Assembly: GCA_003448675.1 (NCBI GenBank) | Contig: DLXZ01000229.1 | Location: 8,970-14,827 of the forward strand | DNA from: Porticoccaceae bacterium | Lineage (GTDB): Bacteria; Pseudomonadota; Gammaproteobacteria; Pseudomonadales; Porticoccaceae | Reading direction: 5' to 3' | Length of the DNA stretch: 5,858 nucleotides | Part shown: one piece after another, positions 1-5,858 of the stretch | How the letters are laid out: every line of letters starts with the position of its first letter | Position numbering within the stretch: position 1 is the first letter of the stretch | The notes under the pieces: model-generated | Told to the model about the DNA's origin: nothing | The model's input: the letters and a program-made list of their open reading frames with translations, nothing else | Databases searched by the model: none | Program-made: the position numbers and the translations under genes

Positions 1-36
1 GAAAAGCGGATCGCCCTGCCGGGGCGTGGTTTATGA
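1..36 (+). CDS. mraZ: 3' end of an upstream gene, probably mraZ (partial)
   Basis: Reading from base 1 gives EKRIALPGRGL and then a TGA stop at 34-36. This stop overlaps the rsmH ATG as ATGA, the same 4-base junction used by the next two gene pairs. In gammaproteobacterial dcw clusters the gene immediately before rsmH is normally mraZ, a DNA-binding repressor of the cluster. The identification rests on position only, because eleven residues are too few to recognise a family. The frame could also be a chance open stretch. Confidence 0.5.
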   Translation, partial: EKRIALPGRGL

Positions 37-959
37 CGGGCGCGGCCCATGCGACGGTGCTTTTGCGGGAAGCGGTGGACGCTCTGGTGTGGGACGAAAA
101 TGCCTGCTACGTTGACGGCACCTTTGGTCGTGGCGGCCACAGTGCGGAGATATTAGCGCGCCTAAGTGCCCGAGGGCAGCTGTTCGCCATTGACAAGGAC
201 CCCGAGGCCTGCGCCTGGGCGCGGCAGCGTTTTGCTAACGACGAGCGCTTTTCCATTATTCATGGCTCATTTGCCGACCTGCCGGACTTGTTGGCGACGC
301 AACAGCTTCCCGAGGCAGCCGGCGTGCTGCTTGATTTGGGTGTCTCCTCGCCCCAGCTGGATGACGCCGAGCGTGGTTTCAGTTTTCAACACGATGGCCC
401 GCTGGATATGCGTATGGACCCGCGGCGCGGGCAAAGTGCGGCGCAGTGGCTGGCCAGTGCCGGTGAGGCGGAGATTGCCCGCGTGTTAAAGGAGTACGGC
501 GAGGAGAAATTTGCCCGGCGGATGGCCAGAGCGATTATCAAGGCTCGCGAGCAGGCGCCTATTACCCGCACTGGTCAGTTGGCGGAAATTATCAAAGCGG
601 CGAACCCGGCCTGGGAGAAAAGCAAACACCCGGCCACGCGGGCTTTCCAGGCGATTCGTATTTTTATTAATGAGGAACTGCTCGATCTGCAGCGTCTGCT
701 TGACCAGGTGCTGGAGCTGTTGGTGATTGGCGGCAGGTTAGTGGTTATCAGTTTTCATTCCCTTGAGGATCGGCTGGTTAAACGATTTATTCGCAATCAG
801 GAGAACCCGGTTGTGCCCCGTGGGCTGCCGTTGCGAGACAGCGAGATTCAGCGGCGTTTGCGGTCCGTGGGTCGAGCGGTGCGAGCCGGGGCCGAGGAAG
901 TGGCGGTCAATCCCAGGGCGCGCAGCGCGGTCATGCGTGTGGCGGAGAAAGTGGCGTGA
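33..959 (+). CDS. rsmH: 16S rRNA (cytosine(1402)-N4)-methyltransferase RsmH (MraW)
   Basis: This S-adenosylmethionine-dependent enzyme N4-methylates C1402 of 16S rRNA in the decoding centre of the small subunit. The 308-residue product matches the family length (313 in E. coli) and is clearly intact. Visible signatures in order are HATVLLREAV at 6-15, the SAM-binding loop DGTFGRGGHS at 28-37, the acidic strand end AIDKDP at 52-57, LLDLGVSSPQLDDAERGFSF at 99-118, GPLDMRMDP at 122-130, KHPATRAFQAIRI at 198-210, and ISFHSLEDR at 239-247. An NPRARSAVMRVAE-type C-terminus follows. The ATG at 33 places the conserved HxxVLL motif at the usual distance from the N-terminus. It overlaps the upstream stop by 4 bases, and a GGGG run at 21-24 is the only Shine-Dalgarno-like stretch. 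The gene is the usual first enzyme gene of the dcw cluster, and nothing in its motifs is unusual. Confidence 0.98.
   Translation: MTGAAHATVLLREAVDALVWDENACYVDGTFGRGGHSAEILARLSARGQLFAIDKDPEACAWARQRFANDERFSIIHGSFADLPDLLATQQLPEAAGVLLDLGVSSPQLDDAERGFSFQHDGPLDMRMDPRRGQSAAQWLASAGEAEIARVLKEYGEEKFARRMARAIIKAREQAPITRTGQLAEIIKAANPAWEKSKHPATRAFQAIRIFINEELLDLQRLLDQVLELLVIGGRLVVISFHSLEDRLVKRFIRNQENPVVPRGLPLRDSEIQRRLRSVGRAVRAGAEEVAVNPRARSAVMRVAEKVA
944..947 (+). promoter_or_regulatory. Ribosome binding site for ftsL (GGAG)
   Basis: GGAG lies inside the last codons of rsmH, 8 bases before the GTG at 956. This supports the GTG as the real ftsL start. No ATG exists near the start of this reading frame. Confidence 0.6.
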
Positions 960-1255
960 GCGCGGGTGATTTACAAAACGGGTCAGCGTCGATCTCGTTA
1001 AAACTTATTGTTTTTCTTTGGCTGGCCGTGCTGGGCAGCGCTTTAGGGGTCGTTTATGTGACCCATCAAAGTCGTCTGCTGTACCACGAGCTGGCCTTGC
1101 TGGAGCAGGAAAAAAACCGACTTGAGGTGGATTGGGGGCGGTATTTATTGGAGGAGAGTTCGCTGGCGTCCATGCACAGGGTAGAGGCGGCGGCGCAAAA
1201 GGAGCTGGGCCTGGCAGTGCCTGGCATTGAAGAAGTTGTGGTGGTGAAGCCATGA
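956..1255 (+). CDS. ftsL: Cell division protein FtsL
   Basis: FtsL is a small bitopic inner-membrane protein that joins FtsB and FtsQ at the divisome and helps activate septal synthesis by FtsW-FtsI. The 99-residue product has a cytoplasmic tail of about 14 residues, one hydrophobic membrane segment at about 15-35, and a periplasmic coiled coil rich in Leu and Glu at about 38-70. The stretch around W60, the EES turn at 66-68 and HRVE at 74-77 correspond to E. coli EWRNLILEEN and SRVE. This identifies FtsL despite its generally poor conservation. It ends in EEVVVVKP, like the E. coli NIVVQK terminus. The start is GTG, overlapping the rsmH stop as GTGA, so translation is probably coupled and modest. 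It is shorter than E. coli FtsL (121 residues), mainly in the N-terminal tail. The position between rsmH and ftsI supports the call strongly. Confidence 0.93.
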   Translation: MSAGDLQNGSASISLKLIVFLWLAVLGSALGVVYVTHQSRLLYHELALLEQEKNRLEVDWGRYLLEESSLASMHRVEAAAQKELGLAVPGIEEVVVVKP

Positions 1256-3132
1256 ATGGCAAACGTGGCGGAAACAGGGTCGCGCCCGCACCAAGGCGCA
1301 AGTCCAGGCGCCTCGGCGCCCGACAGGCGGGTATTCAGAATTGGCGCTTTCGGGTGGTGGTTGTCGGTCTGGCGCTACTGCCCATTGCGGCGCTTTGGAA
1401 GGTTGCCAGTTTGCAGGTGCTGCCCGATGTGGATCGCGGCCATGAGTTTCTGAAAAGCCAGGGTGATGAGCGGATGGTGCGCGAAGAAGAAATTCCCGCT
1501 TATCGGGGCGTGATAAGTGATCGACGCGGAGAGCCTCTGGCGGTAAGCACTGCCATGGTGTCCATTTTCGCCAACCCCCAGGTGCTGGATAACGGTGAGC
1601 AAGCATTGGCGCCTTTGGGTCGGGCTTTGGGGGCGTCGGTGGAGGATCTTTCCCGGCGTCTTGACCGTTATGCCGATAAGGAATTCATGTACCTGGCGCG
1701 GCGAATCACACCAGCTCGGGCCGAGCGGGTTATGGCGCTGGATATCCCCGGTGTCTACAAACATCTGGAATATAAGCGCTTTTATCCGGCTGGTGAGGTC
1801 GCGGCGCAGTTGGTGGGTTTTACCGATATCGACGATGCGGGTCAGGAGGGAATTGAGCTGGCCTTTGAGGATCAGCTCGCGGGCCGACCCGGTTATCGCC
1901 AGGTATTAAAGGACCGCCGGGGTCGGGTGATCAGGGATTTGCGTCTGATTAGCGCCGAGAAGCCAGGAGGTAATCTGGCTTTGAGTGTCGATATGCGTCT
2001 TCAGTATGCCGCTTATCGTGAGTTGAAAAGTGCCATTAAGCACTTCCGGGCACGCTCTGGCTCGGTGGTGATTCTCGATGTCCAAAGTGGTGAAGTACTG
2101 GCCATGGTCAATCAGCCTTCCTTTAACCCCAATGACCGAGAGCGCCTGGATACCAACGCCATGCGCAATCGTTCCCTGACGGATTTGATTGAGCCGGGTT
2201 CCATCATGAAGCCCCTGACCATGGTAGCGGCCCTGGAAAGCGGAAAGTTTACGTCCGGCAGTGTTATAGACACTTCGCCGGGGTATTACCGGGTGAATCG
2301 AAAGACCTTTGTTGATCATAAAAACTATGGACCACTGAGCATGGAGGGCATCCTGCAGAAGTCCAGTCAGGTGGGTACTACCAAGATTGCGCTGGCGCTG
2401 GAGCCAGAGGCAATCCGTGGTGTCTTTGAACGCGTGGGGCTCGGCCAAAGCTCCCATACGGGCTTTCCTGGTGAAGCTCCAGGCCTGTTGCCGGAGCGTC
2501 GACGGTGGCGTCCGGTGGAGCAGGCCACCATGGCATTTGGTTATGGCCTGGCCGTGACGCCGTTGCAAATTGCCAACGCCTATGCGGTGCTGGCGGACAA
2601 TGGCATTAAAAAGCCGGTGACCCTGCTACGCAGGGACTCCGCCCAAACCGAGGTGGGTGAGCGCGTGATCGGCGCCGATGTGGCGGCGCAAGTGCGGGAA
2701 ATGATGAAAGCCGTGCTTGAGGAAGGTGGTACTGGCACCCGGGCGACAATCCCCGGCTACGAAGTGGCCGGCAAGACTGGCACCAGCCACAAGGTGGGGC
2801 GGGGCGGTTATCAGGAAGATCAATATGTATCACTGTTTGCGGGCATGGTGCCGGCGGATAATCCGCGTCTGGTGACCGTAGTGGTTATCGATGACCCGCG
2901 CAGTGAGTCCTACTACGGTGGTTTGGTGGCAGCGCCAGTGTTCTCCAAAGTCACTGCGGAAGCTCTGCGTTATCTCAACATTCCACCCACGCATCAACCC
3001 GCAATCACGGAATTAACCAGTGATGCAGTGTCAACCATCGACCCGGGTGCTGGTTCTCCAGTGCCGGTGGGCCTGGCGAATGTGAGCGAGGTGGATGTGG
3101 GTCTGGCTTCGCTGGCGGGAGGTGGAAGGTGA
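1252..3132 (+). CDS. ftsI: Peptidoglycan D,D-transpeptidase FtsI (PBP3)
   Basis: FtsI is the class B penicillin-binding protein that cross-links septal peptidoglycan. It is anchored in the inner membrane with its catalytic domain in the periplasm, and it works with FtsW under FtsQLB control. The 626-residue product has a basic cytoplasmic tail (about 1-34), one membrane segment (about 35-54), and a pedestal domain containing RGVISDRRGEPLAVS at 85-99. The transpeptidase domain follows at about 245-575. The catalytic motif is S317-I-M-K320 and the third motif is KTGT at 508-511. FGYGLAVTPLQ and a YYGG segment near the domain end are also typical. The second motif reads S371-S372-Q373, where E. 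coli and Pseudomonas have SSN. A tail of about 47 residues follows the domain, making the protein longer than E. coli FtsI (588). The ATG overlaps the ftsL stop as ATGA, with only a weak Shine-Dalgarno. Beta-lactams acylate the equivalent serine in this family. Confidence 0.98.
   Translation: MNGKRGGNRVAPAPRRKSRRLGARQAGIQNWRFRVVVVGLALLPIAALWKVASLQVLPDVDRGHEFLKSQGDERMVREEEIPAYRGVISDRRGEPLAVSTAMVSIFANPQVLDNGEQALAPLGRALGASVEDLSRRLDRYADKEFMYLARRITPARAERVMALDIPGVYKHLEYKRFYPAGEVAAQLVGFTDIDDAGQEGIELAFEDQLAGRPGYRQVLKDRRGRVIRDLRLISAEKPGGNLALSVDMRLQYAAYRELKSAIKHFRARSGSVVILDVQSGEVLAMVNQPSFNPNDRERLDTNAMRNRSLTDLIEPGSIMKPLTMVAALESGKFTSGSVIDTSPGYYRVNRKTFVDHKNYGPLSMEGILQKSSQVGTTKIALALEPEAIRGVFERVGLGQSSHTGFPGEAPGLLPERRRWRPVEQATMAFGYGLAVTPLQIANAYAVLADNGIKKPVTLLRRDSAQTEVGERVIGADVAAQVREMMKAVLEEGGTGTRATIPGYEVAGKTGTSHKVGRGGYQEDQYVSLFAGMVPADNPRLVTVVVIDDPRSESYYGGLVAAPVFSKVTAEALRYLNIPPTHQPAITELTSDAVSTIDPGAGSPVPVGLANVSEVDVGLASLAGGGR
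3118..3123 (+). promoter_or_regulatory. Ribosome binding site for murE (GGAGGT)
   Basis: A near-consensus GGAGGT sits in the last codons of ftsI. It is 8 bases before the ATG at 3132 and only 5 bases before the GTG at 3129. The spacing favours the ATG as the murE start. This is the best Shine-Dalgarno at any gene junction in the window. Confidence 0.65.
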
Positions 3133-4703
3133 TGACCGCCCGTCAACATCATGGCTTGGCGCTGGCGCAATTATTACCGGACTGGGGTACCTGTGGTCGG
3201 GCGGCGGTGCTGCCCGCTGGCTGGAGCCCCGATTCCCTGGGTGCCGTGGTGATCCATGATGTCCAACTGGACAGCCGCAAAGTCAGTAGCGGGAGTTTAT
3301 TCATCGCCATGCCAGGCTTTGATGGAAGCCAATCCGTCGATGGTCGCCAATACATCGCCGAGGCCGCCGCCGCCGGAGCGGTGGTGGTGGTCGCGGAAGC
3401 GAAGGGCTGGGAGGCTTTTGCCAAAATGACTTATTCCGTGCCCGTTATCCCGGTGGCAAATCTTTCGCACCGGGTTAGCAGTATTGCCGGGGCCTTTTAT
3501 GGTCGGCCCAGTGAACAACTTAAGGTAATTGGTATTACCGGCACCAATGGCAAGACCACCTGTTCGCACCTGCTGGCCCAGCTGTTTAACCGCCTCAATA
3601 TAAAAAGCGCGGTGGTCGGCACCCTGGGCTACGGGGTGCCTGGGTCGCACTCGGGTTTGACGGACACCGGCCTGACCACCCCGGATGCGGTGACCAGCCA
3701 GGCAATCCTGGCGGAACTGCTGGATGATGGCGTCAGCAACGTGGTGATGGAGGTTTCTTCTCACAGTCTTGAGCAGGGCCGCCTGGAAGAGGTGTGTATT
3801 CGCGGCGGTGTTTTTACCAATCTGAGCCGTGACCATCTGGATTATCACGGCACTATGGAAGCTTACGGGGCAGCCAAGGAAAGACTGTTTCAGGGGCCGG
3901 GGCTGGCGTTTGCGGTGATTAATCTGGATGACCCCGCCGGTCGAGAAATGCTCGGTAACATGCGCGCGGGGGTCAGCTGCTATAGCTATTCCCTCAACAA
4001 TGACAGTGCTGCGCTCCGGGCAAAAAATATTCGCTATACCCCGGGCGGGCTCGAGGCTGAAGTGGTGACGCCCTGGGGCGAAGCGACCTTGCGTACCGAT
4101 CTTGTTGGCGAATTTAATTTGAGTAACCTGCTGGCGGTTATCGCGGCGGCCTGCGCCTCGGGTCTGCCTTTTGAGCCGGTTGTTGAGGCTGCCGGTGCCC
4201 TAAAGCCGGTATCTGGTCGTCTGGAGGTGATTGATGGGAGCCGGGGGCCGCGGGTGGTAGTTGACTATGCTCATACGCCGGCTGCCTTGGAGCAAGCGCT
4301 GAGCGCGCTGCGTACCTCTTCCCGTCAGCTGGCCCATGCGGGCGAACTCTGGTGTGTTTTTGGTTGCGGCGGTGATCGCGACGCCGGCAAACGCGCCGAG
4401 ATGGGCGCCGTGGCCGCCCGCTTGGCCGATCGGGTGGTGATTACCAGCGACAACCCCCGCAAGGAGTCGCCAGCGGCAATTATGGCGGCCATAGCCCAGG
4501 GCGCCGGAGCCGGCGCAAACTGCATTGAAGATCGGGCCGAAGCCATTCGATTCGCCATCGCCAATGCTGCAATCGAAGACACTGTGCTGATTGCCGGCAA
4601 GGGCCATGAGCGCTATCAAATCACGGGAGAGCAACGTTTACCTTTCAGTGATGCCGCCCAGGCGCGACTGGCGCTCAGGAGTTGGGGTGATGACAGTGAG
4701 TGA
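3132..4703 (+). CDS. murE: UDP-MurNAc-L-Ala-D-Glu--meso-2,6-diaminopimelate ligase MurE
   Basis: This cytoplasmic ATP-dependent ligase adds meso-diaminopimelate to UDP-MurNAc-L-Ala-D-Glu. Numbering from the ATG at 3132 (523 residues), the N-terminal uridine-binding domain contains DSRKV at 47-51. The ATPase domain has the P-loop GTNGKTT at 137-143, TTP at 182-184, EVSSHS at 207-212 and NLSRDHLDYHG ending at 240. K249 in the AAK motif is the lysine carbamylated in this family. The C-terminal domain carries DNPR at 440-443, the signature of meso-DAP rather than lysine selection, and GKGHE at 489-493. It is somewhat longer than E. coli MurE (495), mostly through extra residues near 24-42 and 63-69. 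A GTG at 3129 in the same frame is an alternative start and would add one residue. The start overlaps the ftsI stop by 1 base (TGATG), or by 4 if the GTG is used. Confidence 0.97.
   Translation: MTARQHHGLALAQLLPDWGTCGRAAVLPAGWSPDSLGAVVIHDVQLDSRKVSSGSLFIAMPGFDGSQSVDGRQYIAEAAAAGAVVVVAEAKGWEAFAKMTYSVPVIPVANLSHRVSSIAGAFYGRPSEQLKVIGITGTNGKTTCSHLLAQLFNRLNIKSAVVGTLGYGVPGSHSGLTDTGLTTPDAVTSQAILAELLDDGVSNVVMEVSSHSLEQGRLEEVCIRGGVFTNLSRDHLDYHGTMEAYGAAKERLFQGPGLAFAVINLDDPAGREMLGNMRAGVSCYSYSLNNDSAALRAKNIRYTPGGLEAEVVTPWGEATLRTDLVGEFNLSNLLAVIAAACASGLPFEPVVEAAGALKPVSGRLEVIDGSRGPRVVVDYAHTPAALEQALSALRTSSRQLAHAGELWCVFGCGGDRDAGKRAEMGAVAARLADRVVITSDNPRKESPAAIMAAIAQGAGAGANCIEDRAEAIRFAIANAAIEDTVLIAGKGHERYQITGEQRLPFSDAAQARLALRSWGDDSE
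4677..4681 (+). promoter_or_regulatory. Ribosome binding site for murF (AGGAG)
   Basis: AGGAG within the end of murE lies 8 bases before the ATG at 4690, which is good spacing. It supports this ATG over the in-frame GTG at 4696. Confidence 0.6.
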
Positions 4704-5858
4704 GTTAACGCTGTCCCAGGCGGCGGTGGCCTATGGCGGCACACTGCTTTACCCGGATTGTCGTTTTAGTCGGGTGTCCACCGATACCCGCACCCTGGCT
4801 CGTGGCGAATTGTTTGTAGCCCTGCGTGGAGAGACCTACGACGGTCACCTGTTCCTCAAGGAGGTAGCGAACGATGCCTGCGGTCTGGTGGTGCAGTACC
4901 CCGACAAGCAAGTGGACAAACCCCAGTGGGTGGTGCCCGATACGGTGGTCGCTCTCGGCCAGCTGGCAAAACTGGCCCGGGATCAATTCGATGGCCCCCT
5001 GATCGCGCTAACCGGCAGTAGCGGCAAGACCACGGTGAAGGAAATGCTGGCCTCGATTCTGACCTGCGTGGCGCCGGTGCTGGCGACCCGTGGCAATTTG
5101 AATAACCACATTGGCGTGCCAAAAACCCTGCTCGCCCTGGCTAAGGAACATCGCTACGCGGTGTTGGAAATGGGCGCCAGTGGCCCGGGTGAAATCGCCT
5201 ATTTGGTAAGTCTGGCCCGACCCACTATTGCGCTGGTCAATAATGTCATGCCCGCCCATGTGGAAGGCTTCGGTTCCCTGGCGGGTGTGGCTGCCGCCAA
5301 GGGTGAAATTTACGGTGGTCTTGATGCCAGCGGCACCGCAGTGATTAACCTGGATGAACCGTGGGCCCGGGATTGGCGAAGGAAGCTGCCCTGCATGAAC
5401 GTGGTGACGTTTAGTCTCGAGCAGGAAGGCGCCGACGTGGGCGCCAGCAATATCCGATTTGACCATCGTGGTAACCCTGCCTTCACGCTGCATGTGGCGG
5501 GTGAGGAGTTGCCGGTGAGCCTGCCGGCGCCGGGGCGTCACAATGTCAGTAATGCCCTGGCTGCCGCCGCCTGCGCCCTGGCCGCTGGTATTTCGCCGAC
5601 CACTATCGCCGCAGGCCTGGAAGCGATCCAAACCGTGTCGGGGCGCATGGAATTCAAGGATGGCCCACGCGGCAGTACCGTTATTGATGACAGCTACAAC
5701 GCCAACCCGGGTTCCTTCCGCGCTGCCATTGATGTGCTGGCGAACGCCGATAACGGCTGGCTGGTCATGGGCGATATGGCGGAGCTTGGCGACGATGCAG
5801 TCGCTATGACCGCAGGCATTGGCGAATACGCCCGACAAACACCAGCAATGTATCCCCA
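4690..5858 (+). CDS. murF: UDP-MurNAc-tripeptide--D-alanyl-D-alanine ligase MurF (3' end outside window)
   Basis: MurF is the cytoplasmic ATP-dependent ligase that adds D-Ala-D-Ala, completing the UDP-MurNAc-pentapeptide. The frame stays open to the window end with 389 full codons. The family is about 450 residues, so roughly the last 60 are missing. The N-terminal domain has STDTRTLARGELFVALRGE, and the P-loop TGSSGKTT is at 108-115. GNLNNHIGVP is at 135-144, EMGAS at 160-164, and NNVMPAHVEGFGSL at 184-197 with H190. K204 in AAKGE matches the active-site lysine that is carbamylated in Mur ligases. The C-terminal domain begins with SGRMEF ending at 322 and has DDSYNANPGS at 333-342, a MurF hallmark, then MGDMAELG. 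The ATG overlaps the end of murE by 14 bases in another frame, the longest overlap here. MurE is a distant paralogue, but DDSYNANP and NLNNHIG separate the two. A GTG at 4696 is a less likely start. Confidence 0.96.
   Translation, partial: MTVSELTLSQAAVAYGGTLLYPDCRFSRVSTDTRTLARGELFVALRGETYDGHLFLKEVANDACGLVVQYPDKQVDKPQWVVPDTVVALGQLAKLARDQFDGPLIALTGSSGKTTVKEMLASILTCVAPVLATRGNLNNHIGVPKTLLALAKEHRYAVLEMGASGPGEIAYLVSLARPTIALVNNVMPAHVEGFGSLAGVAAAKGEIYGGLDASGTAVINLDEPWARDWRRKLPCMNVVTFSLEQEGADVGASNIRFDHRGNPAFTLHVAGEELPVSLPAPGRHNVSNALAAAACALAAGISPTTIAAGLEAIQTVSGRMEFKDGPRGSTVIDDSYNANPGSFRAAIDVLANADNGWLVMGDMAELGDDAVAMTAGIGEYARQTPAMYP

Noticed and set aside
1906..2568. A 220-codon minus-strand open frame opposite the FtsI transpeptidase domain
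   Set aside because: It is antisense to a conserved catalytic domain, with no recognisable protein motif. It is a frame shadow.
4501..4516. A perfect 7-base inverted repeat (gcgccgg-ag-ccggcgc) that could form a hairpin or terminator
   Set aside because: It sits inside conserved murE coding sequence (Gly-Ala repeats), its 2-base loop is too tight, and no T run follows. GC-rich codons for Gly and Ala explain it.
5524..5533. Palindrome ccggcgccgg, a possible protein-binding site
   Set aside because: It lies inside murF coding for Pro-Ala-Pro-Gly. Short palindromes of C and G are expected by chance in GC-rich DNA.
5008..5838. A 276-codon open frame on the minus strand, opposite murF
   Set aside because: It lies wholly antisense to well-conserved MurF coding sequence. 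Its translation is rich in His, Gln, Arg and Gly, as expected for the shadow of a GC-rich gene, and it shows no recognisable motif.
5821..5858. A possible frameshift near the end of murF, since the sequence YARQTPAMYP looked unlike E. coli MurF
   Set aside because: Other MurF proteins, such as those of Pseudomonas, have a comparable short segment (YAxxKVSALYAVG-like) after the MAELG motif. Neither alternative frame gave a better match. The frame is read as intact up to the window end.
1..5858. A novel defence, mobile or regulatory system hidden in the window
   Set aside because: All bases from 33 to the end belong to recognised dcw genes with no gap, insertion, foreign-looking segment or repeat array. 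I see no support for an undescribed system.

Overview
This window is a stretch of the bacterial division and cell wall (dcw) cluster. Everything is on the + strand in the order [mraZ 3' end]-rsmH-ftsL-ftsI-murE-murF (cut by the window end). The gene order, the RsmH, FtsI and Mur ligase sequence styles, the meso-diaminopimelate-type MurE (DNPR motif) and the GC-rich codon use fit a Gram-negative gammaproteobacterium. A Pseudomonas-like or marine relative (for example Cellvibrionales) is plausible, but I cannot fix the genus from sequence alone.

Layout: bases 1-36 hold the last 11 codons and stop of an upstream gene, probably mraZ. rsmH (33-959) encodes the 16S rRNA C1402 N4-methyltransferase. 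ftsL (956-1255, GTG start) encodes a small bitopic division protein. ftsI (1252-3132) encodes the septal transpeptidase PBP3. murE (about 3132-4703) encodes the enzyme adding the third stem-peptide residue. murF (4690 to the end, open at 3') encodes the D-Ala-D-Ala-adding ligase. Every junction overlaps (4, 4, 4, 1 or 4, and 14 bases), so there is no intergenic DNA and no room for a terminator between genes. This suggests one polycistronic transcript with translational coupling. The promoter must lie upstream of the window or inside coding sequence.

The genes work together: MurE and MurF complete the cytoplasmic UDP-MurNAc-pentapeptide. After lipid linkage and export, FtsI cross-links the resulting septal peptidoglycan under control of the FtsQLB complex, of which FtsL is a part. 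RsmH tunes the ribosomal P site and is a constant passenger of the cluster.

I found no mobile element, CRISPR array, RNA gene or unknown system. This is a conserved housekeeping region. The most notable departure from the textbook is in FtsI, where the second active-site motif (SxN) reads Ser-Ser-Gln instead of Ser-Ser-Asn.
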